From Paenibacillus ottowii (lineage in GTDB: Bacteria; Bacillota; Bacilli; Paenibacillales; Paenibacillaceae): DNA of 64,000 nt. A program made the translations under genes and the position numbers. The stretch spans positions 581,547-645,546 of the forward strand of contig NZ_VIJZ01000004.1 in NCBI RefSeq assembly GCF_006874425.1. The letters are read 5' to 3'. Below are positions 44,595 to 53,723 of this stretch, in pieces; the stretch's first letter is position 1, and each line of letters begins with the position of its first letter. The notes under the pieces are model-generated. The model was given only the letters and a program-made list of their open reading frames with translations. It was not told where the DNA came from and ran no database searches.

Positions 44595-45884
44595 ATGAAG
44601 CAACGTAAATTTAACGTTCTCCTATTGGTGTTCGGCTTACTGGGCGCTGTAGTAGGCTTCATCTTGGGAGAACTTATTCTTCACAAATTGATAGGCCATT
44701 GGCCGCATATCATCGTGGTCGGGCTGTATTTTGGCATCATGGCGCTGTGCATAGGTCTAGGCTGCCTTATTGGCGAATTGATTTCGCCACAGCTAAATGG
44801 ACATTCATGGCGACAACGATACTCCGGGTTGTCCTGGAAATTACTAGTGCCTGCTACACTCGTTATGTTGTTCGTGGCAGGTCTGCTATTGGAACTGGGT
44901 TATCAAGTTAACCCTGAAGGGCGCAAGAGTGTACAGGACCTCGTGCTTGTGATTGATAATTCCGGGAGTATGCAGCAAACAGACCCTGATAATGAACGCC
45001 TAACGGCTGCCAAGAGTCTAATTGGACAAATGGATGGAGACAAGCGCGTAGCCATAGTTTCATTTGAATCTACTGCGCAGTTGGTGCAGCCATTTACTCC
45101 CATTGGTACAGATGCAGAGAAACAAGCGGTTTATTCGAAAATCGATAGTATGCAGACTTTAATGTCAGGCGGTACAGAGATAGGGCTTGCTTTGGACGAG
45201 ACGATTAAGGAGATTGAAACCCAAGGCAATGGGGAAAAAGGTTCGCTCGTTATTATGCTCTCTGACGGTTTTAGCGAACTGGATACGCAGACCGCATTGG
45301 CCCCTTACATTGCCCGCCAGATTCCGATCAATACAATCGGACTGAAACTGGCCGAATCGGATGGTATAGCCTTATTACAAAATATTGCCAACCTAACGGG
45401 CGGAACTTATTCTAATGTAGCCAATGCCCAAGGACTTACGCAGGCGTTTGGTAAAATATATGACAAAATCGGGGATCGCACGCTAGTAACGGAGCGAACA
45501 GGTGAGTATGCCGACAGTCTGTATTTTGCCATTTATCGCGTAACGGCTTTGGTTATTATAGGAGTTCTATTGGGATTGGCACTTGGGCTGATGTTCGATA
45601 ATCGTTTTCTCGCGCGGAATTTCGCCATTGGTGGAGTTCCAGCTGGCTTGCTCGCTGGTTTGATTTTGGAAAAGGGGTTATCAGGTTCCCCTATAGGTGA
45701 CTTGATGATTCGTTTGCTAGCAGCGCTCGTACTGGCGGCTCTTATTGCTGTCTTTTCACTTGTTCTGCCGATTGCGGAAAATACTCGCCGATCTTCAGGT
45801 GGTGGGGGCCAAGGTGGGCCATCAGGCCAACGGAGAGGAGCACCGGAAGGACCGACGCGCAATCGACGCAGCAGTGGATTTTAG
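44595..45884 (+). CDS. Polytopic membrane protein with a VWA domain
   Basis: A 429-residue protein. Three N-terminal transmembrane segments (about 8-30, 38-62, 82-103) lead to a VWA domain (about 114-295) with a complete metal-ion site: DNSGS (121-125), the Thr of GGTEIG and the Asp of LSDG. Three or more transmembrane segments follow (about 308-395), and the tail is rich in Gly/Arg/Ser and basic. The VWA domain would be extracytoplasmic, next to the VWA domain of the first gene product. RBS GGAAGG lies before ATG 44595. It probably forms the membrane core of the system; the protein's ligand is unknown. Confidence 0.78.
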   Translation: MKQRKFNVLLLVFGLLGAVVGFILGELILHKLIGHWPHIIVVGLYFGIMALCIGLGCLIGELISPQLNGHSWRQRYSGLSWKLLVPATLVMLFVAGLLLELGYQVNPEGRKSVQDLVLVIDNSGSMQQTDPDNERLTAAKSLIGQMDGDKRVAIVSFESTAQLVQPFTPIGTDAEKQAVYSKIDSMQTLMSGGTEIGLALDETIKEIETQGNGEKGSLVIMLSDGFSELDTQTALAPYIARQIPINTIGLKLAESDGIALLQNIANLTGGTYSNVANAQGLTQAFGKIYDKIGDRTLVTERTGEYADSLYFAIYRVTALVIIGVLLGLALGLMFDNRFLARNFAIGGVPAGLLAGLILEKGLSGSPIGDLMIRLLAALVLAALIAVFSLVLPIAENTRRSSGGGGQGGPSGQRRGAPEGPTRNRRSSGF

Positions 45885-45902
45885 AACGGGAGGCTGGAAC
45901 TT

Positions 45903-46544
45903 ATGCAGTATAGGGATGCACAGCCCGGTGATCCTGTTATTTCGGAGCTGAGCTACAAAATTGACGACAACCGGGTTGTGTTACGCTGGCAGTGGCCTGA
46001 AGGCGTAGCCGTGGTGTATATTGCCAAACAATCAGCCGATGCAGGCGTGAACTGGCAGAATGAAGCGTCGATTTCTGACCTAAAGCTTTTTACTCGCGAG
46101 GAATACAAGGCTGCTGGTAGCTATCGTGACCGGATTGAAGGTATTGGACGTGTGCGGTATACCGTGTATCCAGCTGTTCGGGAGGATGGTGACACCTTTG
46201 TAATCCGTCAGCAAGACGGAGCCAACCAGCTGGAGTTAAGTACGGGGAGGGCTAAAATCAAATATGCGATTCATCATAAAAAGAGCTGGTTTCGCAGCCG
46301 CAAAACAGTCCAGATTCAGGTGACAGCTGAAGTCCCTGTTCCGCAGGAGGCGCTCTGCTACGTGAAGAAGCGAGGTGGCTATCCGGCAGACCGAGACGAT
46401 GGAACCTTGTATCCGTTCACCGCACCCTTTGCCGCAGGACGGAATGTTTTACCCGCTATTGAAGTGGGGGGAGATGAATATGTGCGGCTGTTTTTTACGG
46501 ACGGTCAGAAGTATGGCACGATTTATGAATTAGTCCCTGAATGA
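45903..46544 (+). CDS. Beta-rich protein, fibronectin-III-like start, unknown function
   Basis: A 213-residue soluble protein without signal peptide. The first ~95 residues look like a fibronectin-type-III fold (ISELSYKIDDNRVVLRWQWP, a Trp-containing strand). The second half is also beta-rich. It contains no catalytic motif I can see. RBS GGGAGG precedes ATG 45903, and it sits 19 bases after the VWA membrane gene and 17 before the GTPase gene. It may be a cytoplasmic adaptor between them; this is inference from position only. Confidence 0.65.
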   Translation: MQYRDAQPGDPVISELSYKIDDNRVVLRWQWPEGVAVVYIAKQSADAGVNWQNEASISDLKLFTREEYKAAGSYRDRIEGIGRVRYTVYPAVREDGDTFVIRQQDGANQLELSTGRAKIKYAIHHKKSWFRSRKTVQIQVTAEVPVPQEALCYVKKRGGYPADRDDGTLYPFTAPFAAGRNVLPAIEVGGDEYVRLFFTDGQKYGTIYELVPE

Positions 46545-46560
46545 AAGGAGGCCACAACCG

Positions 46561-47826
46561 ATGAGTTTTCTTAGCAATTTATTCAGAAGAAAGCCACAGG
46601 CCGAACCACGGCCCTTATTCTATGATATTGTATGCCCTTATTGCTTTAGTAAGTTTTCCCCAGAGGAAGTGGTATTCCGTGCTTCTCATCACCGTGAAGA
46701 TGATGAGGATTACGCTTTGGGTGAAGATGAGCTGTTGAACAAGTATCGGGAGCGTTTTGGCTTGGATAGTGTACATGATATGGAGGCAATTCTTCATCCC
46801 CATGATGTACCTGAGGAACATCGTTTGTATTCAGATCACGTGCTGACAGGTCTGACGGACCGTTATGGTGAGCTGACACGTCACCGACTGTGCCCACACT
46901 GCCATAACGAGCTGCCTGTGACCGCAGGCAAGGTGCCGAGCAATATTATTTCGATTATTGGGGCTTCGCAAGCGGGGAAATCTGTATACATGACCTCGCT
47001 GATTCACACGCTTCAGCATGTGACGGCCGATCATTTTGACGCAGCTTGCATGCCGCTCAATGCAGAGATCAGCCGCAAGTTCCGCACGATGTATGAGGAA
47101 CCGCTGTTTGAACGAGGCGATCTGCTTACATCGACGCAAAAAGAAAAGATGCAGGAGCCTTTTATTTTCCAGTTTGTATTTAAGGATGAGGAAAAGCCAC
47201 CGTTGACACTGGTATTTTTTGATGTGGCCGGTGAGGGGATGGTCGATCAGGACTATCTGGGACTGCACGGGCAGCATATTAAGAATTCTGCGGGTATTCT
47301 GTTCATGGTCGATCCCCTGCAAATTCGTTCTATCCGGGAACGGATCAAGATTAATCTTGGCGATAAGCCTGGTGAGTTTGTCTCGCAATATGATGAACCG
47401 CGTGATGTCGTACTTACGATGTTCGGTGACTTTATTGCATACCAGGACAAAGGCAAGACGGACATTCCAACCGCTGTGGTCCTGACCAAAAGCGATATGC
47501 TTACTGCATTGGCAGATGAAGAAGGCACATATATCAAGAATAACAGCAATATTTTTAATCCAATGGAACATCGCAAATACATGGATTTGGATGAGTTTGC
47601 CAACATCGATGGCGAAGTTCGACGCTTTATCGAGAAGGTGGATAAGCCGTTCAAGGGCACGATGGATGTATATTTTACAGATACGGCTTATTTCGCGGTT
47701 TCCGCTTTGGGCAGCAATCCGGTGGACCAAAAGCTGCAGGGGTTAGTTAGTCCGATTCGTGTAGATGAGCCATTCATCTGGCTACTTTATAAGTTGAAGT
47801 ACATTGAGGGGAGAGAATCACAGTGA
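46561..47826 (+). CDS. Zinc-ribbon P-loop GTPase (TRAFAC-like, double-GTPase-system type)
   Basis: A 421-residue cytoplasmic protein. A split zinc ribbon (C25, C28, C111, C114 in CPYC and CPHC) precedes a GTPase domain: G1/Walker A GASQAGKS (134-141), G3 DVAGEG (221-226) and G4 TKSD (309-312). The D-x-x-G of G3 has the form of classical small GTPases. The family resembles GTPases that occur together with GAP1-type proteins in predicted NTP-dependent systems (Pfam DO-GTPase-type names, from memory). The start is ATG 46561 after AAAGGAGG. Its stop overlaps the start of the GAP1-type gene by four bases, so the GTPase and its presumed regulator are translated in fixed ratio. Confidence 0.78.
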   Translation: MSFLSNLFRRKPQAEPRPLFYDIVCPYCFSKFSPEEVVFRASHHREDDEDYALGEDELLNKYRERFGLDSVHDMEAILHPHDVPEEHRLYSDHVLTGLTDRYGELTRHRLCPHCHNELPVTAGKVPSNIISIIGASQAGKSVYMTSLIHTLQHVTADHFDAACMPLNAEISRKFRTMYEEPLFERGDLLTSTQKEKMQEPFIFQFVFKDEEKPPLTLVFFDVAGEGMVDQDYLGLHGQHIKNSAGILFMVDPLQIRSIRERIKINLGDKPGEFVSQYDEPRDVVLTMFGDFIAYQDKGKTDIPTAVVLTKSDMLTALADEEGTYIKNNSNIFNPMEHRKYMDLDEFANIDGEVRRFIEKVDKPFKGTMDVYFTDTAYFAVSALGSNPVDQKLQGLVSPIRVDEPFIWLLYKLKYIEGRESQ

Positions 47827-50800
47827 GTTTATCTACCTCTCATATGATACAGCAGCAGATGTACACACGGGAACGGCGCGGTATTTTCCGTTCTACGGAA
47901 GGCTTCGATACAGTAGCTAATTCCAAAGGACTGGATGCATCCTTTATAAAAAAAGTGCTGCATCCTTTATGTGTGTATGATGCGCCTGCTGCTCTGACGG
48001 CACGTGGTGAGAAGCAGGAGACTGTCTATCCGGAAGCATTACATCTGGTACGGACGGAGTCAGGAGATGTAGTGCTTGGGCGCAGTATTTATAAAGCAGC
48101 GGATTTCACTGGGTTGCGGAGTGCCTTTTTTACGCACAACTATGTAATTCCGGCCGGACATGGTGAGTCTCCATCTGATTATAAGCAGTGGCTGAACACC
48201 TCGTTTGTCGATACCTACGATATTGAGCAGGGAACCGAATTACCGGAATTAGAGCGTCTCCCAGGCGGAAGTGTATTTCCTGCTGTTGATCCGTCTGCAG
48301 TGCTGGCTCAATTGCAGTTGAGCGAAGACGTATTCAAGCAGCTTTTATACGCAGTCATGATGTCAGCCGCGGGGCGCAAAAAGGTATATGTAGCGTTGAA
48401 TGTTCCAGCAGAAGCGGTAGGATCTTCAGCCAAGCAGCTGCTGGGTGTGTTGTATGCGGCACTGCCTTATGCATTTCGCAACAGACTCGGATTTCTTACA
48501 TATGCGCAGGAACCGAACAGCAGAAAAGGCATTCACTTAATGTTCGTGGAGCCTTTCAGTCTACGTCCCGGTGATCGGAATGTGGAAAAGGACTTTGTAT
48601 TTGACCTGTCTAATCATAGTCGAGTACTTAATGTGGATGCAGAGCAGGTGAAACAGCCGTATTTTGACTGGATTGTGCGTACACTGCTGAATGGCGGGTC
48701 ACCGGACGATTTTCTCAAATTTGCCGAGCAAATGCTGACAGGCATGGAGGCAGGGCGTGAACTCATGCCTTCCAGCTATCATGAACTCATTACGTTGTAC
48801 AGAATTGAGCAGGGAGAGCGCTCATTATACAACGAGCAACGGATCGCTGTGTTACGAAGCTTGACTGATTATTTATCACCATCCGATGCGCTACCACGAA
48901 AAATGCGGCTGAATGATCTGTTCTTGTCCTTTTTTGACCATGAGTTTGATCGAGTGAAGGATGGACACATTCCAGAGGTAGGACTGGTTGATTGCTTCAA
49001 GGACTATTATAAAGTTCATGCACGCAGCAGCGAAAATCGATTAGTGGAATATTTAATCCGTTCACTAAACAACGCTTATTCCGCCAGGAATACAGAAGCG
49101 GTCACGTATATTTATCATACGATTGAAGAGAATCCGTCATTAGGTAAGGCTTATTTTACGAAGGTACTGGGCAATCCGGCACTTACCAAAATGCTGTTCA
49201 TTCCCTATATGGACAGCCAGATGAAAAGAACGACTGATGTCAAGGGTTTGCTGGCCGTGGTGCATGAATGGGGCAGTCGGTATATCGAAGTGTCGTCGAA
49301 TGCCGATTTTCAGCTTTTGGCCGAATCTGCGTTGATGGGCAAGCTGCGTGCTGAGAGAAAGCCGGTAGAGGCTGTGGCTGCCATTCACCAGCGCTTGCGT
49401 CAATGGGACAGTAGTTCTGCCGTAGGCACATTGTCTCCGCTAGAGCAATCCGGATTGACAGAGCGCTTGCAGGAAGCATCGGATCGGTATTTGCTCACAG
49501 AAGTAGAGCTAAAAGAAATGTCACCCGATCAGGTCGTACAGATTCCGTTTTTTACACGGTCCGATTTGGTACAGTGGGTTGGGAAGTTGCCTGCTCCTCT
49601 CAAGGGACAAGCAGTGCGGTTGATTGCGGCTTATGATTGGTTTAACACAGAAGACCCGGAACCATCAGTGCTGGACGGTCTGGAGCCAGGCGAAGTCCAA
49701 AAAGTACAGGATTGGGCTTACAGTTGGCTGCCCCAGCAGCTTGCAGAAGGGCATTTTGCCCGTCTATTGCCAGCTTTCTATCGTTCTGATGGGTCAGGAG
49801 AAGGAATAATGGATTTTGCCCGCCTGGTCAGTTCGATTCGCAAATGGGCGAAGGATAACGATACGATGTACCGCTTTATCCGCTGGTCGGAGGAGCACCC
49901 TGAGTTTTCTACTCCACGTGGCGGTTTTGAACCAGCCTATCGGCGTGCGTTGCTTTTATTCTTCCAAAAGGAAGGACGAGAAGGGCTGCATAAAAAGACG
50001 CTGTGGCGCCAATATTTTGAACCAGCTAAGCCTGTTTTTAAAAATTTCTATCAGGCAGCAAAGCGTGAGACAGACACGCCATTGGTCAAAACGCTTCGTC
50101 GTTTTCGCAAAGGCGGGGTCATTTCCGGAATCGTGCTGATTGTTATTGCAGGTACGCTAGGCGGCCTGAAAGCTACTGGGGTCATTGGATCTGTTGACAC
50201 TCCTACGCCTGCCGCTGCTCCAAAACCTGTGCAACAGCCTGTAGAGCCTACAGTGCCCGTAAAAGAGGAGCCTACGGCGATTGTGACCCATATACCTAAC
50301 ACCAAGTCTACTACGAAAATGGTCAAGCTGTTGTTTGCGTTTCAAACACCGGCAGAACAGGCAGAATTTAAGCCCAAAAAACTCGTCATTGTCGGCGCGG
50401 ATCAACAGGAGCACTCATACGAAAATTTTACGCTTGCGGAACAGAACGATAAGGAAGCAGCCAGTAAAGCTAACAATGGTTCGTCCAGTGACGTTAACAC
50501 TGAGGGCGCTACCACCAAAAGCAAGACAGCAAACAAAGAGTCTACAGACGGTGGTTCCACAACTCAGAGTATTACAGCCAGTGGAAAAAGCACGGATCAG
50601 ACTGGGGCGGTGACGGACAATACGGGTCAAGGCACAACTTCAGAGGTTAAGACTGAGGGTGGCGGCACGGCAACCGATAAAGCAACAAGTAGCACATCCG
50701 GCGATGGTACAGGGACAACGGAATATGACCTCGACAAGTATCCTTATCGTACGCTGTTGACCATTTGGCAACGGCTGGAGCTGAATGATGCTAGCACAGT

Positions 50801-50852
50801 TACTATAGATGGAAAAGATTATCCGCTGGTTCAAGTAAAGGCTGCGAACTAA
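47823..50852 (+). CDS. GAP1-N2-type GTPase-associated membrane protein
   Basis: A 1009-residue protein. The N-terminal domain begins with IQQQMYTRERRGIFRSTEGF, which I recall as typical of the GAP1-N2 (GTPase-associated protein 1) family, and runs to about residue 260, followed by helical middle regions. A single transmembrane segment (about 764-786) is followed by a long Pro then Ser/Thr/Gly-rich linker (about 795-966) and a small C-terminal domain (about 970-1009). The bulk is thus cytoplasmic and the tail extracytoplasmic. Translation starts at GTG 47823, overlapping the GTPase stop (GTGA). It is the last gene before a terminator. A role as regulator or effector of the GTPase is inferred from family name and coupling. 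Confidence 0.72.
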   Translation: MSLSTSHMIQQQMYTRERRGIFRSTEGFDTVANSKGLDASFIKKVLHPLCVYDAPAALTARGEKQETVYPEALHLVRTESGDVVLGRSIYKAADFTGLRSAFFTHNYVIPAGHGESPSDYKQWLNTSFVDTYDIEQGTELPELERLPGGSVFPAVDPSAVLAQLQLSEDVFKQLLYAVMMSAAGRKKVYVALNVPAEAVGSSAKQLLGVLYAALPYAFRNRLGFLTYAQEPNSRKGIHLMFVEPFSLRPGDRNVEKDFVFDLSNHSRVLNVDAEQVKQPYFDWIVRTLLNGGSPDDFLKFAEQMLTGMEAGRELMPSSYHELITLYRIEQGERSLYNEQRIAVLRSLTDYLSPSDALPRKMRLNDLFLSFFDHEFDRVKDGHIPEVGLVDCFKDYYKVHARSSENRLVEYLIRSLNNAYSARNTEAVTYIYHTIEENPSLGKAYFTKVLGNPALTKMLFIPYMDSQMKRTTDVKGLLAVVHEWGSRYIEVSSNADFQLLAESALMGKLRAERKPVEAVAAIHQRLRQWDSSSAVGTLSPLEQSGLTERLQEASDRYLLTEVELKEMSPDQVVQIPFFTRSDLVQWVGKLPAPLKGQAVRLIAAYDWFNTEDPEPSVLDGLEPGEVQKVQDWAYSWLPQQLAEGHFARLLPAFYRSDGSGEGIMDFARLVSSIRKWAKDNDTMYRFIRWSEEHPEFSTPRGGFEPAYRRALLLFFQKEGREGLHKKTLWRQYFEPAKPVFKNFYQAAKRETDTPLVKTLRRFRKGGVISGIVLIVIAGTLGGLKATGVIGSVDTPTPAAAPKPVQQPVEPTVPVKEEPTAIVTHIPNTKSTTKMVKLLFAFQTPAEQAEFKPKKLVIVGADQQEHSYENFTLAEQNDKEAASKANNGSSSDVNTEGATTKSKTANKESTDGGSTTQSITASGKSTDQTGAVTDNTGQGTTSEVKTEGGGTATDKATSSTSGDGTGTTEYDLDKYPYRTLLTIWQRLELNDASTVTIDGKDYPLVQVKAAN

Positions 50853-50868
50853 GCAACTATAAAACGGC

Positions 50869-50902
50869 AAAAGACGAGCTCCTTCCCGGGCTCGTCTTTT
50901 GT
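50869..50902 (+). terminator. Terminator of the tubulin-like operon
   Basis: AAAAGACGAGC pairs with GCTCGTCTTTT around a CCTTCCCGG-containing loop. Confidence 0.9.
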
Positions 50903-50981
50903 TATATACATTTCTATATATAGAATGTATTTGTAAATTAAAATTCACTAGACATCAGTAGATGATCATTTTATGAAAGTA

Positions 50982-51010
50982 TTGACACCAAGTAGGCAAC
51001 TGATTAAAAT
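50982..51010 (+). promoter_or_regulatory. Sigma-A promoter of the marR-MFS pair
   Basis: TTGACA (50982-50987) and TAAAAT (51005-51010) are 17 bases apart. Confidence 0.8.
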
Positions 51011-51028
51011 TAGTTGGAATTCAAACTA
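51011..51028. promoter_or_regulatory. Near-perfect palindrome, probable MarR operator
   Basis: TAGTTGGAATTCAAACTA is an 18-bp palindrome with one mismatched pair. It directly follows the -10 box and covers the start site of the MarR gene, the usual place for autorepression. Confidence 0.7.
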
Positions 51029-51062
51029 TTAAAATTCAATGGAAATGGAGGTTAACATTAAA

Positions 51063-51542
51063 ATGGGAAGTGAGGTGTATCCCGTTTGTCTTCCCTGGGA
51101 GGAAGAAAGCACGATGTATTTAATTAAATGGATTTTTACCACCGTCCGACGTGAGATTGAAACCGCACTCCGTCCTTTGGGGCTTACCTCCCCGCAATCG
51201 CAGACGCTCTACATACTGGCGATGTCGCCTGGAATCACCAATACGGATTTGGAAAAGCTATTGCTTATTGATAAATCAAGCGTTACCAGCCTGATTAACG
51301 GAATCGTCAAGAAAAACTGGGCAGTACGCCAATGTCATCCGGAAGACGCGCGAATGAAGCAAATTTATTTGACCAAGCAAGGCTTGGAAATTCACAAGGT
51401 AGCTGAACGTACCATAGAGCAAATCAAAAGCTCTGTAGGCAAAACATTATCTGCCCAAGAATCAGAAGCGCTGCGCGGTTTACTCAAAAAAATTCTTCAT
51501 GATTATCATGCTGCAAATGCTTACGTTGAAGCAGATAACTAG
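51063..51542 (+). CDS. MarR-family transcriptional regulator
   Basis: A 159-residue winged-helix regulator. The DNA-binding part has ALRPLGLTSPQSQTLYIL, DLEKLLLIDKSSVTSLINGI (recognition helix) and a wing around RQCHPEDARMKQIYLT, the MarR hallmark D-x-R. Dimerisation helices lie at both ends. ATG 51063 is preferred over 51039, since the GGAGG lies between them. It probably represses itself and the MFS pump gene downstream through the palindrome at 51011-51028, and lets go on binding a small, often aromatic, compound. Confidence 0.88.
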   Translation: MGSEVYPVCLPWEEESTMYLIKWIFTTVRREIETALRPLGLTSPQSQTLYILAMSPGITNTDLEKLLLIDKSSVTSLINGIVKKNWAVRQCHPEDARMKQIYLTKQGLEIHKVAERTIEQIKSSVGKTLSAQESEALRGLLKKILHDYHAANAYVEADN

Positions 51543-51623
51543 AAAAATTTTGTCCGGATAGGGGTATCCATAGACTATAAAATGTCACCTAGATAAGATA
51601 TGTATAGGAGAGGGAGAAAGCAT

Positions 51624-53000
51624 ATGATAAAAGAACAAACTTATCCCAATGCGGATAAGCTTATGCGTGTGTTGGCTTTCACACTTGTTTTTTCAGTGAT
51701 GAATGCCTTTATGTTCAATGTAGTGATGCCTGTAATTCGCGAGGAGTTTCACATTAGTGCCTCCGATGTAAGCTGGCTGCTGACCGGCTATATGATTGTG
51801 TATGCAGTGGGCTCTGTAACCTACGGCAAGCTGGCAGATAAGTATCGTCTCAAGGATTTACTGACATTTGGGATTATCTTTTTTGCACTTGGTTCGCTTA
51901 TTGGGCTGTTAGCCAATCAATTTTGGATGTTAATTGTAGCTCGTTTGCTTCAGGCCACAGGGGCTGCTGTCATTCCAGCAACCGCTATGATCGTTCCTGT
52001 TCGCTATTTTTCGGCTGAAAAAAGAGGGAGAGCTCTGGGCGTCACCGCAATCGGCTTGGCATTAGGTACTGCACTGGCTCCCATTATTTCTGGTTTGATT
52101 ACAGGTTTTGCGAGCTGGCGTTTTTTGTTCGTCATTTCCATGCTGCCATTGATCGCTTTGCCATTCTTTCGTAAATACTTGGACGATCAACGAGGAGAGG
52201 ATCAGAAGTTCGATTTTCTTGGTGGATTGTTGCTAGGTGGAACAGTGGCCTGCTTGTTGCTTTCCATTTCACAAGCCAATATGATGTTTTTTCTGATCGG
52301 TGTAGTGTTATTTGCACTGTTTATATGGCGCATTCATACTGCCCACGATCCGTTCATCCAGCCGAAGCTGTTCCGTAACAAGCAATATTCATACGGGCTT
52401 CTCATCGCTTTTTTAGGGACGGGGATTAGCTTTGGATTGCCGTACTTGGCACCACAGTTTCTAAACAGTCTCAACCAGCTTACACCGGCAACGATTGGAC
52501 TGATTATGTTTCCTGCTGCTATCGCGTCAGCACTATTAGGAAAAAAAGGGGGGCGTTTGGCCGATAGCAAAGGGAATTCGTTGCTGGTGTATACAGCCGT
52601 ATCGCTATTATTTATCTGCTTTATCAGCTTGTCTACGTTTGTAGGCGCGTCTCCGTATCTGATTTTGTTTTTACTTATTTTCGGAAATGTAGGCCAGACC
52701 TTTATGCAAATTGCCATGTCCAACACGATTTCTCGGACGTTGTCGAAAGACCAGATTGGTGTTGGAATGGGGCTGTTATCCCTGTTGAATTTTATTGCCG
52801 GGGCGATGACAACTAGTATTTTGGGCAAAACGTTGGATAGCTCTTCATCTTTTCATTTGAATCCTGTCGTATCTAATGTCGAGGTATTCAACTTTAGCAA
52901 TATATTTACGGTGCTTGCGCTGATTGCACTTGTGACGATGGGGCTTTACGCGTTGCAGTTCCGGCGGGGGGCACGAGGTAATACACCTGCTGTCGAATAA
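51624..53000 (+). CDS. MFS drug efflux transporter, DHA2-like
   Basis: A 458-residue protein with about 14 hydrophobic segments. The motif A is GKLADKYRLKDLL, and motif C-like glycine-rich GVTAIGLALGTALAPIISGL is in segment 5, marking an antiporter; 14 segments and similarity to TetA(L)/Bmr3-like proteins fit the DHA2 group. It exports one or several toxic compounds in exchange for protons. The start is ATG 51624 after AGGAGAGGGAG. It lies 81 bases after the MarR gene without a terminator in between. Confidence 0.87.
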   Translation: MIKEQTYPNADKLMRVLAFTLVFSVMNAFMFNVVMPVIREEFHISASDVSWLLTGYMIVYAVGSVTYGKLADKYRLKDLLTFGIIFFALGSLIGLLANQFWMLIVARLLQATGAAVIPATAMIVPVRYFSAEKRGRALGVTAIGLALGTALAPIISGLITGFASWRFLFVISMLPLIALPFFRKYLDDQRGEDQKFDFLGGLLLGGTVACLLLSISQANMMFFLIGVVLFALFIWRIHTAHDPFIQPKLFRNKQYSYGLLIAFLGTGISFGLPYLAPQFLNSLNQLTPATIGLIMFPAAIASALLGKKGGRLADSKGNSLLVYTAVSLLFICFISLSTFVGASPYLILFLLIFGNVGQTFMQIAMSNTISRTLSKDQIGVGMGLLSLLNFIAGAMTTSILGKTLDSSSSFHLNPVVSNVEVFNFSNIFTVLALIALVTMGLYALQFRRGARGNTPAVE

Positions 53001-53085
53001 GATAAACATTTTATGTAAGCTCATGCCATAACAAGGGTATAATAATAGAAGGAAAAGTTTATCTTGGAAGGACGGAGTGCCTAGT

Positions 53086-53655
53086 ATGACAAGAAACCTT
53101 CAATATGTACCCTATGGTTATGAGCCGCCGATCGAGACGCATAAAGGGACTATCATTTACTATGATACATTTGAGCAGATTACAACCAGTGAGCTGGAGC
53201 TTTTTGCTGAAACGGGAGCTGCACTATCTTTTACAAAGCTAGTACTGTATCCATTACATGAAGAAACGGTCAGAAGAATGTGGAAGCAGCCGGTACGCTC
53301 GTATTATAAGCGAGTCGACGAACTGGGAGAGTGGCAACGAGAGCAGGCTTTGAGCGCTGTAGTGATTGAGAACTGGGAAGGTAAGCGGAAAAAATATACG
53401 CCTATTGAAGCAGCCATTCGTTTTTTGGCGGAAAAGTATGCAGCTCCGCTTTTTTTGTACATGAGTCCTGAAACTGCAAATTTGTTTGCTTCTTATGCAT
53501 CCTTTGGGGAATGGATTAGAACCGTCAGGTTGGTGCTTTCGAGTGAACCATTGGAGCTTCACCCGAAGCTTGCACAGTACCGTAATCGCTGGAACACGGT
53601 AGAAGAAGCAACAAACCGAGCCTCTAAGGTTGACAAAGCGGAACATGAATTATAG
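53086..53655 (+). CDS. Soluble protein of unknown function
   Basis: A 189-residue protein (192 if GTG 53077 is used) without signal peptide or membrane segment. Notable are WEGKRKKYTPIEAAIRFLAE and a C-terminal helical part. ATG 53086 lies eight bases after GGAG; GTG 53077 lies five bases after GGAAGG. It is followed by the Zur-like box and the rpmG paralogue, but is probably transcribed separately. No family is recognised. Confidence 0.6.
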   Translation: MTRNLQYVPYGYEPPIETHKGTIIYYDTFEQITTSELELFAETGAALSFTKLVLYPLHEETVRRMWKQPVRSYYKRVDELGEWQREQALSAVVIENWEGKRKKYTPIEAAIRFLAEKYAAPLFLYMSPETANLFASYASFGEWIRTVRLVLSSEPLELHPKLAQYRNRWNTVEEATNRASKVDKAEHEL

Positions 53656-53664
53656 AATAGAACT

Positions 53665-53683
53665 AATCGTAAAAATTACTATT
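53665..53683. promoter_or_regulatory. Zur-type box before the L33 paralogue
   Basis: AATCGTAAAAATTACTATT matches the Bacillus Zur 9-1-9 consensus (AATCGTAAT-N-ATTACGATT) at 16 of the 18 fixed positions. It lies 41 bases before the ATG. Zur represses zinc-independent ribosomal proteins when zinc is sufficient. Confidence 0.7.
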
Positions 53684-53723
53684 GTAATTGTATACCATGT
53701 ATTCCAATTAAGGAGGAAGAATA

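Noticed and set aside
46831..47730. Minus-strand open frame of 299 codons
   Set aside because: Lies wholly opposite the zinc-ribbon GTPase gene, whose protein has clear motifs; the antisense translation shows no domain.
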